From the NCBI RefSeq assembly GCF_014643455.1, contig NZ_BMJM01000015.1, positions 1-52,812 on the forward strand: a DNA stretch of 52,812 bases, written 5' to 3'. The position numbers were made by a program, and so were the translations under genes. The notes beneath the pieces were generated by a model. That model searched no databases. It was not told the origin of the DNA and saw nothing but the letters and a program-made list of their open reading frames with translations. Origin of the DNA: Sandarakinorhabdus glacialis. Its GTDB lineage: Bacteria > Pseudomonadota > Alphaproteobacteria > Sphingomonadales > Sphingomonadaceae. This document shows, piece after piece, positions 33,710 to 42,901 of this stretch (its first letter is position 1; every line of letters begins with the position of its first letter).

Positions 33710-35098
33710 CTATGAGCCGTGCGGCAAATAGCGTGAACGGAGTAATAACCAGCTCGCGCGCAGTCCGAGTGCTTCGCCGCCTTTGGGTCGGCCGGGCCGA
33801 GGGGCCGGATTCCAGGCGAACGTGTCGAAGTGCGCCCAGGTGATTCGTTCAGGAACAAAGGCTTGGAGGAACAGTGCCGCGGTGATGGCTCCGGCAAAGC
33901 CGCCATCGGGGGCGTTGTTGAGATCGGCGATGCCTGATTTCAGCATGTCGGCGTAGGGGGCCCAGAGCGGCAGTCGCCAGAGCGGATCGCCCGAAAGGGC
34001 GCCGGCGGCGGCGAAATCGACGGCCAAGGCTTCGTCGTTGGTGAAAAAAGCCGGTAGTTGCGGGCCGAGCGCCGCGCGGGCGGCACCGGTAAGCGTCGCG
34101 AAGTCGATGACAAGAGCCGGATTCTCCTCGGCGGCGAGCGCAAGGGCATCGGCCAGGATCAGACGACCCTCGGCGTCGGTGTTGGTGACTTCGACGGTTT
34201 TGCCAGCGCGGGTGTGGAGAATATCACCCGGACGCATGGCGTCGGCGGAGATGCTGTTTTCGACGGCCGGGACAATGAGTCGCAGGCGAACGGGCATGTT
34301 GGCCTGCATGACGAGACGGGCAAGCGCCAAGGCATGCGCAGCGCCTCCCATGTCCTTTTTCATTGCTGCCATGCCGCCGCCGGGCTTTATGTTGAGGCCG
34401 CCGGAATCGAAGGTAACGCCCTTGCCTACGAGAGTGACGCGGGGGTGGGCAGGGTCGCCCCAGTGCATGTCGATCAGGCGGGGAGCGCGGGAAGCCGCTC
34501 GTCCTACCGCGTGGACGGCAGGGAAGTTGGCGGCGAGCAGGGCCTCGCCCTTGGTTATGGTAACGATGGCGCCGAAAATCCGGGCTTCGGCCTCGATAGC
34601 GGCGGCGAGTTCGCCGGGACCGAGATCGGCGGCAGGGGTATCGACGAGGTCGCGGACAAGGGCGGTGGCCTCGGCGATCCGCACGGCTTCGGTGATGGCG
34701 GCGGGTTCGCTGGTCAGCAGGATGCGCGGGCCGGTGTCGCCGCTGGCTTTGCGGTAGCGGGTGAAGCGGTGCTGGGCGAGCAGCCAACCAAGGGTGGCGG
34801 CACCGATTGGACCGGAGGGACGGTAACGGCCGGGGACGAGGCGGCTGGCGGCGGCGGCGAGGCTCCACGGGTTGAGATCGGCTTCGACACCGGCGAGGGC
34901 CGACCAGTCGCCAGGCTGATCGCCGGGCAGCAGCGCGGTCTCCCCGGGTTGGGCCTTGAAGCCTTGGGCGGCGACGAAGGTGCGGGTGCGCTCGCTCTGG
35001 CTGCACAGCCAGTCGTCGAGTCCGGCTGCGGCAAGCAGGGTCAGGGTTTTGGCGGGGCCGCCGTCGTCGGCAATCAGCAGCGCGGGGAAGTCGGTCAT
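33710..35098 (-). CDS. Leucyl aminopeptidase family protein, M17
   Basis: 462 residues. The catalytic domain has VGKGVTFDSGGLNIKPGG (Lys and Asp metal ligands) and NTDAEGRLILADALALA (Asp, Glu and Arg), which are the M17 active-site motifs. The N-terminal domain is short and divergent, as in the PepA-like proteins of alphaproteobacteria. It removes N-terminal residues from peptides in the cytoplasm with two metal ions. It is followed by MarR and NlpC/P60 genes, and preceded by rimO with 32 bases between. Confidence 0.92.
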   Translation of the reverse strand: MTDFPALLIADDGGPAKTLTLLAAAGLDDWLCSQSERTRTFVAAQGFKAQPGETALLPGDQPGDWSALAGVEADLNPWSLAAAASRLVPGRYRPSGPIGAATLGWLLAQHRFTRYRKASGDTGPRILLTSEPAAITEAVRIAEATALVRDLVDTPAADLGPGELAAAIEAEARIFGAIVTITKGEALLAANFPAVHAVGRAASRAPRLIDMHWGDPAHPRVTLVGKGVTFDSGGLNIKPGGGMAAMKKDMGGAAHALALARLVMQANMPVRLRLIVPAVENSISADAMRPGDILHTRAGKTVEVTNTDAEGRLILADALALAAEENPALVIDFATLTGAARAALGPQLPAFFTNDEALAVDFAAAGALSGDPLWRLPLWAPYADMLKSGIADLNNAPDGGFAGAITAALFLQAFVPERITWAHFDTFAWNPAPRPGRPKGGEALGLRASWLLLRSRYLPHGS

Positions 35099-35130
35099 CG
35101 CCTTGGTGTAGCGGAAGCTTGAATCGCCGC

Positions 35131-36471
35131 CTAGACCGGCACGCCGAAGAGGTCGGCTTCGTCGGACTCCTCGATGCGGACGCGGACGATGTCGCCGACG
35201 CTGATGCCGCCGGCGTCGCGGAGATGGACTTCGCCGTCGATTTCGGGGGCGTCATATTTGCTGCGGCCCGACGCGCCGCCGTCTTCGTCGACGGCGTCGA
35301 TGAGCACGTCGAGGTCACGGCCGACCTTGGCGGCGAGGCGTTCTTCCGAGATGGCCGACTGGGCGGCCATGAAGCGGTGCCAGCGGGATTCCTTGACGTC
35401 CTCGGGGACAGCGCCGGGCAAAGCGTTGGCGGCGGCGCCGGCGACGGCTTCGTATTTGAAGCAGCCGGCGCGGTCGATCTGGGCGTGGCCGAGCCAGTCG
35501 ATCAGATACTGAAAATCAGCTTCGGTTTCGCCGGGGAAGCCGACGACGAAGGTGCTGCGCAGCGCGAGATCCGGGACCTCGGCGCGCCATTTGTGGATGC
35601 GATCGAGGACCTTGGAATCATTGGCGGGGCGGCGCATGGCGCGCAGGACGGTCGGGCTGGCGTGCTGGAAAGGGATGTCGAGATAGGGCAGGAGCAGGCC
35701 TTCGGACATGAGCCCGATGAGCTGGTCGACGTGCGGGTAGGGGTAGATATAGTGGAGGCGGACCCAGGCGCCGAGGAGCCCAAGTTCGCGCGACAGGTCG
35801 GTGATGTGGGCGCGTAGGGGGCGCCCGCCGAGGGTGGAGACGGCGTGGCGGAGGTCGACGCCGTATGCCGAAGTATCCTGGGCGATAACAAGCAGTTCCT
35901 TCGAGCCGTTGCGGACGAGAGCTTCGGCTTCGCGCAAGATGGCGGCGGGGGGGCGGCTGGCGAGGTCGCCGCGCAGGCTGGGGATGATGCAGAAGGCGCA
36001 GCGGTGGTCGCAGCCCTCGGAGATCTTGAGGTAGCTGTAGTGGCGGGGGGTCAGTTTCAGCCCGGCGTCGGGAATGAGGTCGAGATAGGCCGATTTTACC
36101 GGTGGGGCGGCGAGGCGGACGGCGTCGACGACGGCTTCATATTGCTGCGGTCCGGTGACGGCGAGGATGGCGGGGAAGCGGGCGCGGATGGCGTCGGCTT
36201 CGTGGCCGAGGCAGCCGGTGACGATCACTTGGCCGTTTTCGGCCATAGCTTCGCCGATCGCGTCGAGGCTTTCGGCCTTGGCGCTGTCGAGGAATCCGCA
36301 CGTGTTTACAATGACAACGTCGGCGCCGGCATAGTCGGCGGACAGCGCATAGCCATCGGCGCGGAGCTGGGTGAGAATGCGTTCGCTGTCGACGAGTGCC
36401 TTGGGGCAGCCGAGCGACACCATGCCGACGCGGGGTGCGGTATCGAGGGTGAGGGTCATCGCGGGCGCCAT
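35131..36471 (-). CDS. rimO: Ribosomal protein uS12 methylthiotransferase RimO
   Basis: 446 residues, the usual length. Three domains: an N-terminal cluster domain ([25 protein letters not shown] giving three Cys), the radical SAM core ([18 protein letters not shown] with CxxxCxxC), and a C-terminal TRAM domain (about 375-446). It adds a methylthio group to Asp88/89 of protein S12. ATG 36471 is the first start; 36459 is also possible. The LysM/M23 lipoprotein gene starts upstream on the same strand and ends 20 bases away. Confidence 0.95.
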   Translation of the reverse strand: MAPAMTLTLDTAPRVGMVSLGCPKALVDSERILTQLRADGYALSADYAGADVVIVNTCGFLDSAKAESLDAIGEAMAENGQVIVTGCLGHEADAIRARFPAILAVTGPQQYEAVVDAVRLAAPPVKSAYLDLIPDAGLKLTPRHYSYLKISEGCDHRCAFCIIPSLRGDLASRPPAAILREAEALVRNGSKELLVIAQDTSAYGVDLRHAVSTLGGRPLRAHITDLSRELGLLGAWVRLHYIYPYPHVDQLIGLMSEGLLLPYLDIPFQHASPTVLRAMRRPANDSKVLDRIHKWRAEVPDLALRSTFVVGFPGETEADFQYLIDWLGHAQIDRAGCFKYEAVAGAAANALPGAVPEDVKESRWHRFMAAQSAISEERLAAKVGRDLDVLIDAVDEDGGASGRSKYDAPEIDGEVHLRDAGGISVGDIVRVRIEESDEADLFGVPV

Positions 36472-36491
36472 AGGCTAGAATGCGGCGCGAG

Positions 36492-37445
36492 TCACCGTCC
36501 GCCTATGACCTTTACGGGATCGATGGGGGTGCGGCCCTTGCGGATTTCGAAATGGACCTGGGGCTCGGTGACGGCGCCCGTGCTGCCGACGCGGGCGAGG
36601 ACATCGCCTTGGGAGACACGTTTTCCGCGGGTTACCAGCAGATTTTCGTTATGGGCATAGGCGGTGACATAGTCGCCGGCGTGCTTGACGAGGACGAGGT
36701 TGCCGAAGCCGGGGATGGCGTCGCCGGCATAGGCGACCACCCCGTCGGCGGCGGCGCGGACCGGGCTGCCGGCCGAGGCCTTGAGGTTGACGCCGTCGTT
36801 GAAACGGCCGCCGGGCTTGGCGCCGAACCCCGAGACGATGCGGCCGTCGACCGGCCAGTGGAACAGGGATTCGCCATTAGCGCGGGGATTTGCGGGGATT
36901 GCGGGCAGGCTGGCGGTGCGTTGTGGGGATGTGGCGGGGCGTTGGCCGGCCGGTATTGCCCCGGGTTTGGGATTTGGCGGGTATGTGGCGGGTCGTTCGG
37001 CGGGTTCGCCGCCGGTGACGATGTCGTCGATGGTCAGGTCGAAGGCCTTGGCGCGGTCTTCGAGGCTCATCGCGGCGACTTGCGCGGCGGCCTGGCGGGC
37101 GCTGGGCAGCAGCAGCTTGTCGCCGACTTCGAGGACATACGGCGGCTTGAGCCTGTTGGATGCGGCGACGCCTTCCCAGCTGACGCCATAAGCCCGGGCG
37201 ATCGAGATGCCGGTCTCGCCGGACTTGACGGTGTGAAGCCGGCCCTGCGGGGTGACGATCGCGTCGGGGACGACCCTGCGGGCCTGCCAGGCGGGTCTGG
37301 CGGGGGCGGCAGCCTTGGTGGCGGTCTTGGGCGGGGCGGGCGATCTGGCAGCGTCGCGCTTGTCGCCGGCACAGGCGCCGAGCGCCAGCAGCGCGCCGAG
37401 CAGGATACCGGGCACGGGGGCGCAAGGGAGGCGGCGCGGGCTCAT
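36492..37445 (-). CDS. LysM and degenerate LytM lipoprotein (NlpD-like)
   Basis: 317 residues. A lipoprotein signal (LLALGAC, about Cys25) is followed by a LysM domain (HTVKSGETGISIARAYGVSW, about 71-115) that binds peptidoglycan. The C-terminal LytM/M23 domain spans about 195-312. Its zinc site is broken: the His-x-x-x-Asp motif reads NDGVN, and the HxH motif reads QVHFE. Proteins of this type (NlpD, EnvC) do not cut but activate amidases at division. Placement one gene from surE fits the common surE-nlpD neighbourhood. Confidence 0.88.
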   Translation of the reverse strand: MSPRRLPCAPVPGILLGALLALGACAGDKRDAARSPAPPKTATKAAAPARPAWQARRVVPDAIVTPQGRLHTVKSGETGISIARAYGVSWEGVAASNRLKPPYVLEVGDKLLLPSARQAAAQVAAMSLEDRAKAFDLTIDDIVTGGEPAERPATYPPNPKPGAIPAGQRPATSPQRTASLPAIPANPRANGESLFHWPVDGRIVSGFGAKPGGRFNDGVNLKASAGSPVRAAADGVVAYAGDAIPGFGNLVLVKHAGDYVTAYAHNENLLVTRGKRVSQGDVLARVGSTGAVTEPQVHFEIRKGRTPIDPVKVIGGR

Positions 37446-37631
37446 TGCTGCCGGTCCTAGTGTAAAGCCCGCGGGTCGCCAATGGCGGAGCAGGACGGCG
37501 CGGTGGCAAATATTCGCCGGCGGCGCGGCCGGCCGGGGCTATCGGTAGACATTGCCAATGTGTCATGTTTTAGGGTGGTAGGTCGCGAAAACTGGCATTG
37601 CAAAACGGAAGTGAAACGAACGATGCCTCGA

Positions 37632-37653
37632 AAGTGTCGGATTATCTTACACT
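37632..37653 (+). promoter_or_regulatory. Candidate enhancer site upstream of the sigma-54 promoter
   Basis: AAGTGTCGG, six bases, TTACACT. It shares 15 of 16 fixed bases with the site at 25746-25767. The outer AAGTGT and ACACTT (to 37654) also make an inverted repeat, as expected for a dimeric activator. It starts 83 bases before the TGGCACG element. Confidence 0.65.
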
Positions 37654-37714
37654 TAACAGGACCGTCATGTTAGCCGCCGTAACGAGTCCAACAGGTTAAC
37701 AGTTTCGAGACGAT

Positions 37715-37730
37715 TGGCACGTTCCTTGCA
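37715..37730 (+). promoter_or_regulatory. Sigma-54 promoter of the PEP-CTERM gene at 37801
   Basis: TTGGCACG (from 37714), TTCC, TTGCA match YTGGCACG-N4-TTGCW at every fixed position. The -12 element ends 70 bases before the ATG, giving a leader of about 60 bases. Confidence 0.87.
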
Positions 37731-37800
37731 GTCTTTCAGAGACAGGGCGTGGCGCCGAGTGAGCCAGGCAAATTTCAGGTAGTTCCAAGGGATTCGATAA

Positions 37801-38604
37801 ATGAGCAGCATGAAGACTTTGACAGTGATCGCGGTGGTTGCCGGATCGATGCTCGCGGCCGTGGCGCCGGCAAATGCCGTTGTCGAGACGTTCGCGACCT
37901 ATACTGCCGTTGGCGGTGCCAATGTCCGCTTCGTCAATTCGGGCACCAATCCAGCGCGGACCTCGGACGCTCGTTATTATACGATCTCCGCACCATCGCA
38001 CACCACGGCCGGATCAGTCCTGGTCAACTTCAGCTTCCTGCAGGCCTCGCTGGCGCCGTTCATCACCAACATCAGCGCGCTGTACACGCTCGATGCGACC
38101 ATCGCGCCGTTCAGCCCGGTTTCGTCGACCGGTGCGTTCACGCAGGCTGGCCTCAGCGCAAACTTCTCGTTCGTGACCACCCAGGACATCACGATCAGCG
38201 GTCCCGGCTATATCACCACCTTCTATGCAGCCGGTTCGAACCTGTTGTCGGGCAGCTTCTCGGGTGGTTCGATCCTCGGCAACATCAACGGCACTTCGGG
38301 CGCCTCGTTCGCCTCGGGCACCAATGGTTCGACGATCAGCTACACCTCGGATTTCCTGACCTTCGCGCCTGACGCGCTCCTCGATCGTGCCCAGGCGCTG
38401 ACGGCTGTGACGTCGCGGTTCGCGCGCACCACCAACGGCGCGCTGCGGACCTTCAAGGCTGTCGCCAGCGGCCAGTTCTCGTCGGATCCGGCACCGGAGG
38501 TCAACGCGACCGTTCCCGAGCCCGGCATCTGGGCGATGCTGGTGACAGGGTTCGGGCTCGTCGGTTTCTCGATGCGCCGCCGTTCGCGGGTGCCTGCTGC
38601 CTGA
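37801..38604 (+). CDS. PEPxxWA-CTERM surface protein
   Basis: 267 residues. Signal peptide (about 1-25, ending PANA), then about 210 residues of serine/threonine/glycine-rich beta structure without enzyme motifs, then the sorting tail VPEPGIWAMLVTGFGLVG and the basic end MRRRSR. The exosortase pathway would process it. It is the only plus-strand gene between surE and the NlpD-like gene, which are usually neighbours, so it was probably inserted there. Sigma-54 promoter and enhancer motif upstream; strong terminator downstream. MSSMKT offers starts at 37801 and 37810. Confidence 0.9.
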   Translation: MSSMKTLTVIAVVAGSMLAAVAPANAVVETFATYTAVGGANVRFVNSGTNPARTSDARYYTISAPSHTTAGSVLVNFSFLQASLAPFITNISALYTLDATIAPFSPVSSTGAFTQAGLSANFSFVTTQDITISGPGYITTFYAAGSNLLSGSFSGGSILGNINGTSGASFASGTNGSTISYTSDFLTFAPDALLDRAQALTAVTSRFARTTNGALRTFKAVASGQFSSDPAPEVNATVPEPGIWAMLVTGFGLVGFSMRRRSRVPAA

Positions 38605-38628
38605 ACTTGCGGGAACTGAAATGAGAAA

Positions 38629-38661
38629 GGGCGGCGGGGGTGACCCTGCCGCCCTTTTTTT
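38629..38661 (+). terminator. Intrinsic terminator of the PEP-CTERM gene
   Basis: GGGCGGC (38629-38635) pairs with GCCGCCC (38648-38654), followed by seven T. It is 25 bases after the stop codon and isolates the gene from surE, which converges from the right. Confidence 0.92.
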
Positions 38662-38683
38662 GCTTGATTGGACCCCCACCCCG

Positions 38684-38725
38684 CTCGGCGGAGGCGCCGA
38701 GTCGCCCTCCCCGCAGGGGGGAGGG
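38684..38725. repeat. Double-hairpin repeat after surE
   Basis: CTCGGCG and CGCCGAG form a 7-bp stem with a GAGG loop (38684-38701). Next to it CCCTCCCC and GGGGAGGG (38705-38725) form a second stem. It resembles the palindromic elements near gpx in base content but not in exact sequence. It lies 9 bases past the surE stop and may end that transcript. Confidence 0.6.
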
Positions 38726-38733
38726 AGAGAAGG

Positions 38734-39510
38734 TCAGATTTCGGCGAGGGGGGCGAGGACGGCCTTGAGGGCGGCCATGGTCTGGTAGTGCGTCATGTCG
38801 AGATGGAGCGGGGTGACCGAGATCATCGCCTCGTGCATCGCCTTCAGGTCGGTGTCGTGGCCGGGGATGAGGTTTTCCTTGCCGAAGCCGTGCCAGTAAT
38901 AAGGGAAGCCGCGCGGGTCGATGCGTTCGACGAGGCTGATGTTGCCGTAATCGCGAAAGCCCTGCTGGGTGACACGGACGCCCTTGATGGCGTCGGCGGC
39001 GACCGGCGGGAAGTTGATGTTGACGAGCACGCCGGCGGGCCAGTCGACGGTCTGGACAAGGCGGATGATGGCGGCGCCGTGGGTGGCGGCGGTGGAGAAG
39101 TCCTCCATGCCCATCGTGTAGTTCGACATGACCTGGCTGAGCGCGATCGAGCGGATGCCGGCGAGGCAGCCTTCCATCGCGGCGGAGACGGTGCCCGAAT
39201 AGGTGACGTCCTCCGCGAGGTTGCCGCCGCGGTTGACGCCCGACAGGATCAGGTCGGGCTTGTGATCCTTCATGACGGCGCCGAGCGCCAGCATGACGCA
39301 GTCGGTGGGGGTGCCGCGGACGCTGTAGCGCCTGGGGCTGATTTCGCGGATGCGGACGGGCTGGGAGAGGGTGAGGCTGTGGCCAGCGCCGGACTGTTCC
39401 TCGGCGGGGGCGACGACCCAGACGTCGTCGGAGAGCTCGGCGGCGATGGCTTCGAGGGCGACGAGGCCGGGGGCAGAAATGCCGTCGTCGTTGGTGACGA
39501 GAATTCGCAT
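38734..39510 (-). CDS. surE: 5'/3'-nucleotidase SurE
   Basis: 258 residues. MRILVTNDDGISAPGL has the metal-binding Asp pair at 8-9, and SGVNRGGNLAEDVTYSGTVSAAMEG the Asn and phosphate-loop residues. GTPTDCVMLAL is also conserved. It hydrolyses nucleoside monophosphates and helps survival in stationary phase. The serS gene lies upstream on the same strand, with a REP-like repeat between them. Confidence 0.95.
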   Translation of the reverse strand: MRILVTNDDGISAPGLVALEAIAAELSDDVWVVAPAEEQSGAGHSLTLSQPVRIREISPRRYSVRGTPTDCVMLALGAVMKDHKPDLILSGVNRGGNLAEDVTYSGTVSAAMEGCLAGIRSIALSQVMSNYTMGMEDFSTAATHGAAIIRLVQTVDWPAGVLVNINFPPVAADAIKGVRVTQQGFRDYGNISLVERIDPRGFPYYWHGFGKENLIPGHDTDLKAMHEAMISVTPLHLDMTHYQTMAALKAVLAPLAEI

Positions 39511-39574
39511 GGTTCGGGGGCTTTCGTGGGGGCGCGCGCTGTGGCGGGGGGCGTGTGGGCGCGGATTGAGAGGG

Positions 39575-39610
39575 CGGGAGATGGGCCCCGGCCTTCGCCG
39601 GGGTGACGAT
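39575..39610. repeat. REP-like palindromic repeat, copy B
   Basis: Identical over 36 bases to 22739-22774. Beyond it, GGGGTGACGA-like words recur about three times in decayed form up to about 39645, which parallels the tandem expansion at copy A. It sits between serS and surE. Confidence 0.85.
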
Positions 39611-39653
39611 TAAAAATTGGGGTGGCGAGTTGGGGTGACGAATTAAAGTAAGG

Positions 39654-40934
39654 TCAGGCCGGCGTGAGGACCGTGATGCCGCCCATGTAGTTGTGGAGGA
39701 CCTGCGGGATGCGGACGCTGCCGTCGGGTTGCTGGTAGTTTTCGATGACAGCCACAAGCGTGCGGCCGACGGCGAGGCCGGAGCCGTTCAAGGTGTGGAC
39801 GAAGCCTGTCGTGCCTTTTTCGCCGCGTTTCCTGGTGCGGGCGGCCATGCGGCGGCCCTGGAAGTCGCCGCAGTTGGAGATGCTGCTGATCTCGCGGTAC
39901 GCGCCCTGGCCGGGGAGCCAGACCTCGAGGTCGTAGGTTTTCTGCGCCGTGAAACCCATGTCGCCGGTGCAGAGCAGCATCCGGCGATACGGCAGCCCGA
40001 GGCGCTCGAGGATGGTTTCGGCGGCGCGGGTCATGCGCTCGTGTTCGGCTTCGGCCTGGTCGGCGGTAGTTATGGCGACGAGCTCGACCTTTTCGAACTG
40101 GTGCTGGCGGATGAGGCCGCGGGTGTCGCGCCCGGCGCTGCCGGCTTCGGAGCGGAAGCACGGGGTCAGCGCGGTCAGGCGGATCGGCAGGCTTTCCTCG
40201 TCGAGGATCTGGTCGCGGACGAGGTTGGTCAGCGAAACCTCGGCGGTCGGAATGAGGTAGCGGCCGTCGGTGGTCTTGAAGAGGTCTTCCTCGAACTTGG
40301 GGAGTTGGCCGGTGCCGAAGGCGGCGTGTTCGTGGACGAGGAGGGGGACGGCGGTTTCGCTGTAGCCGTGTTCCTCGGTCTGGATGTCGATCATGTATTG
40401 GCCCAGCGCGCGGTGGAGGCGCGCGAGGGGGCCGCGCAGGACAGCGAAACGCGTGCCGGCGATTTTCGCGGCGGCTTCGGGATCGTAGCCGAGTTTTGCC
40501 GCGACGAAGTCATGTTCGAGCGGGGCGAAATCGAAATCGGGGAGGGTGCCGTGGGTGTGGACGACGATGTTGCCGGTTTCGTCCTCGCCTTCGGGGACGT
40601 CGTCGGCGGCGATGTTGGGGAGGATGGCGAGGAGGGGTTCGAGCGCCGCGGTGGCTTCGCGCTCGGCGGCTTCGAGGCCGGGGATATTTTCCTTGAGCAG
40701 CGCGACTTCGGCCAACAGCGCGTCGGCGGTGGCGTTGTCTTTTTGCGCCTTGGCGATGCCGATGGCGCGGGAGGTCTCGTTGCGGCGGGCGAGGGCGGCC
40801 TGAAGCTCGGTCTGGATAGCGCGCAGGCTGCTGTCGGCGGCGAGGATGGGGGCCGAGGCATCGGCGACGCCGCGCCGGGCGAGGGCGATGTCGAAGGCGG
40901 CGGGGTTCTCGCGGATGCGCTTGATGTCGTGCAT
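39654..40934 (-). CDS. serS: Seryl-tRNA synthetase
   Basis: 426 residues. The N-terminal helical arm (about 30-100) binds tRNA. The class II core has motif 2 in [17 protein letters not shown] and motif 3 in [19 protein letters not shown]. It charges tRNA-Ser. ATG 40934 ([10 protein letters not shown]) matches the family start; the frame is open upstream without conserved sequence. Divergent from the zinc-ribbon gene at 41051. Confidence 0.96.
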   Translation of the reverse strand: MHDIKRIRENPAAFDIALARRGVADASAPILAADSSLRAIQTELQAALARRNETSRAIGIAKAQKDNATADALLAEVALLKENIPGLEAAEREATAALEPLLAILPNIAADDVPEGEDETGNIVVHTHGTLPDFDFAPLEHDFVAAKLGYDPEAAAKIAGTRFAVLRGPLARLHRALGQYMIDIQTEEHGYSETAVPLLVHEHAAFGTGQLPKFEEDLFKTTDGRYLIPTAEVSLTNLVRDQILDEESLPIRLTALTPCFRSEAGSAGRDTRGLIRQHQFEKVELVAITTADQAEAEHERMTRAAETILERLGLPYRRMLLCTGDMGFTAQKTYDLEVWLPGQGAYREISSISNCGDFQGRRMAARTRKRGEKGTTGFVHTLNGSGLAVGRTLVAVIENYQQPDGSVRIPQVLHNYMGGITVLTPA

Positions 40935-41050
40935 TGCGGTGCTATCGCCGAGGGGGGCGGGATAGGCAAGTTCCCGCTGCCTCGGTGGTGCACCGAATAG
41001 CCGGCGCAAGGCAGTAGAATCGGCCCGGGTCCTGGTCTAGAGATTCGGGC

Positions 41051-41857
41051 ATGATCGTTGTCTGTCCAAACTGCGGCGCGCGTTATCGGTTGTCGGACGC
41101 AGCGATCGCCAAGGGCGGCCGCCTGCGCTGTGCGGCGTGCGATCACCGCTGGGTTCCAGAGGCCGAGGTGGAGGCGCCGGTACCCGTCGTTGCGCCGAGA
41201 CCGCCGGTGCCCGAGCATGACGAGGAGGCGGCGTTTGCCGCGGTCCAGGAGCAGATGCGGGCGCGGTGGGATACGCCGGCGGCGGCGTCATCGGTGGTAA
41301 ACGGGCTGGTTGGCGAGGCCGCGGCGGCGCCGGTGGCGAGCTGGGCGGCGGTCCGCGACAGCGAGGATGCGGCGGAGCCCGAGGTTTTCGAGGCACGTGC
41401 CGCGCCCTGGGTGCTGAAGACGGTGGCGGCGGTGATTGCCGGGGCGGCGTTGATGGTCGCGGCGGCGGGACTGTGGATCGGGCAGTTCGGCGGTGTTGCG
41501 GGGTTCGATACCGCGGCGCTGCCGTTCGATGTCAATGCGGTGCCGGCGGCGGCGGAATTGCTGTCGCGGACGGCGCCGGTGCCGGCCCTGGTGGTTTCGG
41601 TGCGCGGCGAGACCAACCGGTTGCCGTCGGGCAAGCGGGTGCTCGAGGTGATGGGCAGCGTGCGAAACGACGGCAAGACGGTGGCGGTGGTGCCGCCGCT
41701 GCTGGCGACGCTGTCGGGGCCGGAGGGGACGGCGCTGCGCTGGACGATTGCGGTGCCGGCGCGGGCGCTGCCGCCGGGGGGCGAAGTCGGGTTTGCCAGC
41801 AATGTGACGGGGTTTCCGGCTGGGGCGACGACGTTGGCGGTAAGGGCGGGGCGATAG
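41051..41857 (+). CDS. MJ0042-type zinc-ribbon membrane protein
   Basis: 268 residues. The first 36 are a zinc ribbon with two CxxC pairs (VVCPNCGARYRL and RCAACDHRW), the MJ0042 type. After an acidic proline-rich linker comes one membrane helix (about 122-142, TVAAVIAGAALMVAAAGLWIG). A C-terminal beta-rich domain of the FxLYD-like kind follows (LVVSVRGETNRL to the end). Members occur beside cell-division and tRNA genes in alphaproteobacteria, but no role is proven. Confidence 0.85.
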   Translation: MIVVCPNCGARYRLSDAAIAKGGRLRCAACDHRWVPEAEVEAPVPVVAPRPPVPEHDEEAAFAAVQEQMRARWDTPAAASSVVNGLVGEAAAAPVASWAAVRDSEDAAEPEVFEARAAPWVLKTVAAVIAGAALMVAAAGLWIGQFGGVAGFDTAALPFDVNAVPAAAELLSRTAPVPALVVSVRGETNRLPSGKRVLEVMGSVRNDGKTVAVVPPLLATLSGPEGTALRWTIAVPARALPPGGEVGFASNVTGFPAGATTLAVRAGR

Positions 41858-41882
41858 GGGTTGGTTTGCGGCGCGGAGAAGA

Positions 41883-41915
41883 AACTGAGTCCCGGACCAG
41901 GCCCGGGATGACAGG
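41883..41915. repeat. Short palindromic repeat type 3, copy B
   Basis: AACTGAGTCCCGGA, CCAGG, CCCGGGAT, GACAGGTT: the relative of 32361-32393, with one base pair of the stem changed to G-T/A type. Its TGA at 41909-41911 is in frame with the DUF4166 remnant and closes that frame on the left. Confidence 0.8.
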
Positions 41916-41920
41916 TTGTT

Positions 41921-42445
41921 TTGGCTTCTTTCGGAAGCGCGTTCGCTGCGCTCCCTTCGCAGGTGCAAAAGCTTCATGCCTTGGCGACCGAGCACAGATG
42001 ACGCGGCGCGGCAGACGTGCGACGTGGAACGGGCCTAGCCGCAAGACTGGTGGCATGGATCTTCCGTTTTCCGGAAGCGGGCACGGCTATGCCCATCACG
42101 GTCGTGATCACCCCGGCAGCCGATGGCGAACGCTGGACGCGCAGTTTCGCCGGCCGAACTTTCACGTCCAGTCTCAGTGCCGGAAGAGGCCGCGAAGATT
42201 ATCTGCTGATCGAACGATTTGAGGCGGTAAGCATAGCCTTGGGGCTTGTCGTCGAGGGGGATCGACTACGTCTGATACCAAGGCGATGGAAGCTGTTCGG
42301 ACTATCGATGCCGGCGGTGCTGATCCCACGTGGCGACAGCTTCGAGAGCGAAGAGGACGGCCGCTTCTGCTTCGATGTGTCGATCGTGCTCCCCGTCATC
42401 GGTCTGGTTGTCGCCTACAGGGGGACATTGGGGATGGTTGAATGA
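41921..42445 (+). pseudogene. DUF4166 protein, interrupted by an in-frame opal codon and lacking its 5' end
   Basis: From GTG 42017 the frame gives a typical DUF4166 domain: GLAARLVAWIFRFPEAG, GERWTRSFAGRTF, RRWKLFGLSMPAVLIPRGD and LPVIGLVVAYRG. The same frame upstream of a TGA at 41999-42001 reads FGSAFAALPSQVQKLHALA, which is the expected N-terminal part of this family. The gene therefore continues through the stop. Further left the frame closes inside a palindromic repeat before any ATG; TTG at 41921 is the only start. I read it as a decaying gene. A shortened product from 42017 or 42089 cannot be excluded. Confidence 0.7.
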
Positions 42446-42719
42446 CTAATATCAACGAACCGGGCCCAACTGCTCGAATGTAGCGTTCAGGGATCAACGC
42501 TCGGATAGCTTCGATCCGCCATGACGTCATCGGAAACGGTGATGTCAGCATATCGGATCTAAATGCGAGGTTCGATCCAGGCTCGCAAATGCCGTCGATG
42601 CTCTCACCCGTCGCGGCGGCGAAACTGATGTCATGGATACCCGTCTGCTGGCATCGGCGACGCAGAAAAGCCCGGTCTCGCTACGCCTCCGGCCGCAAAC
42701 TCTGAGACACTTGATTTAA
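42446..42719. other. Spacer between the DUF4166 remnant and the element border
   Basis: 274 bases in which I see no gene, hairpin terminator or recognisable repeat. It is the last backbone sequence before the tRNA fragment. Confidence 0.5.
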
Positions 42720-42770
42720 TGGTGCACCCGACAGGATTCGAACCTGTGACCCCTGCCTTCGGAGTGCAGG
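42720..42770 (-). other. 3' half of a tRNA-Arg(CCG) gene, left attachment site of an integrated element
   Basis: On the minus strand: anticodon loop CTCCGAA (anticodon CCG) with stem partner GGCAG, T-arm ACAGG TTCGAAT CCTGT, the 3' acceptor strand CGGGTGC, A and CCA. The 5' half (acceptor GCACCCG and D-arm) is absent: the sequence continues as TGGCCCATTG, unlike any tRNA. A displaced 3' half next to an inward-reading integrase is the standard mark of integration into a tRNA gene. The restored whole gene should lie at the other end of the element. Confidence 0.82.
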
Positions 42771-42901
42771 GCAATGGGCCATCTAGATACATTGGTGAAC
42801 AAAGAAAGTCTTTGGTTTCAACATTTAATGTGTTGCGCCATTCGTCGTTGTCCCTCATTGTATTTCATACGCATTACATACGGACGTGGTTAGGGTTGGC
42901 A

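Larger units (their letters stand above)
37446..37800. other. Intergenic control region before the second PEP-CTERM gene
   Basis: These 355 bases separate the divergent NlpD-like and PEP-CTERM genes. The right half holds the candidate enhancer site and the sigma-54 promoter listed below. The left half (37446-37630) is GC-rich and shows nothing else that I can support. No coding frame with sensible composition is visible. Confidence 0.7.

Noticed and set aside
36492-37445. Active M23 peptidase assignment for the LysM lipoprotein
   Set aside because: Both zinc motifs lack the His residues, so an activator role is more likely than hydrolysis.
42719-42901. Extension of the integrase start back through the tRNA fragment
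   Set aside because: The extra 61 residues are translations of tRNA and border DNA and have no similarity to integrase N-termini; ATG 42902 is a sensible start.
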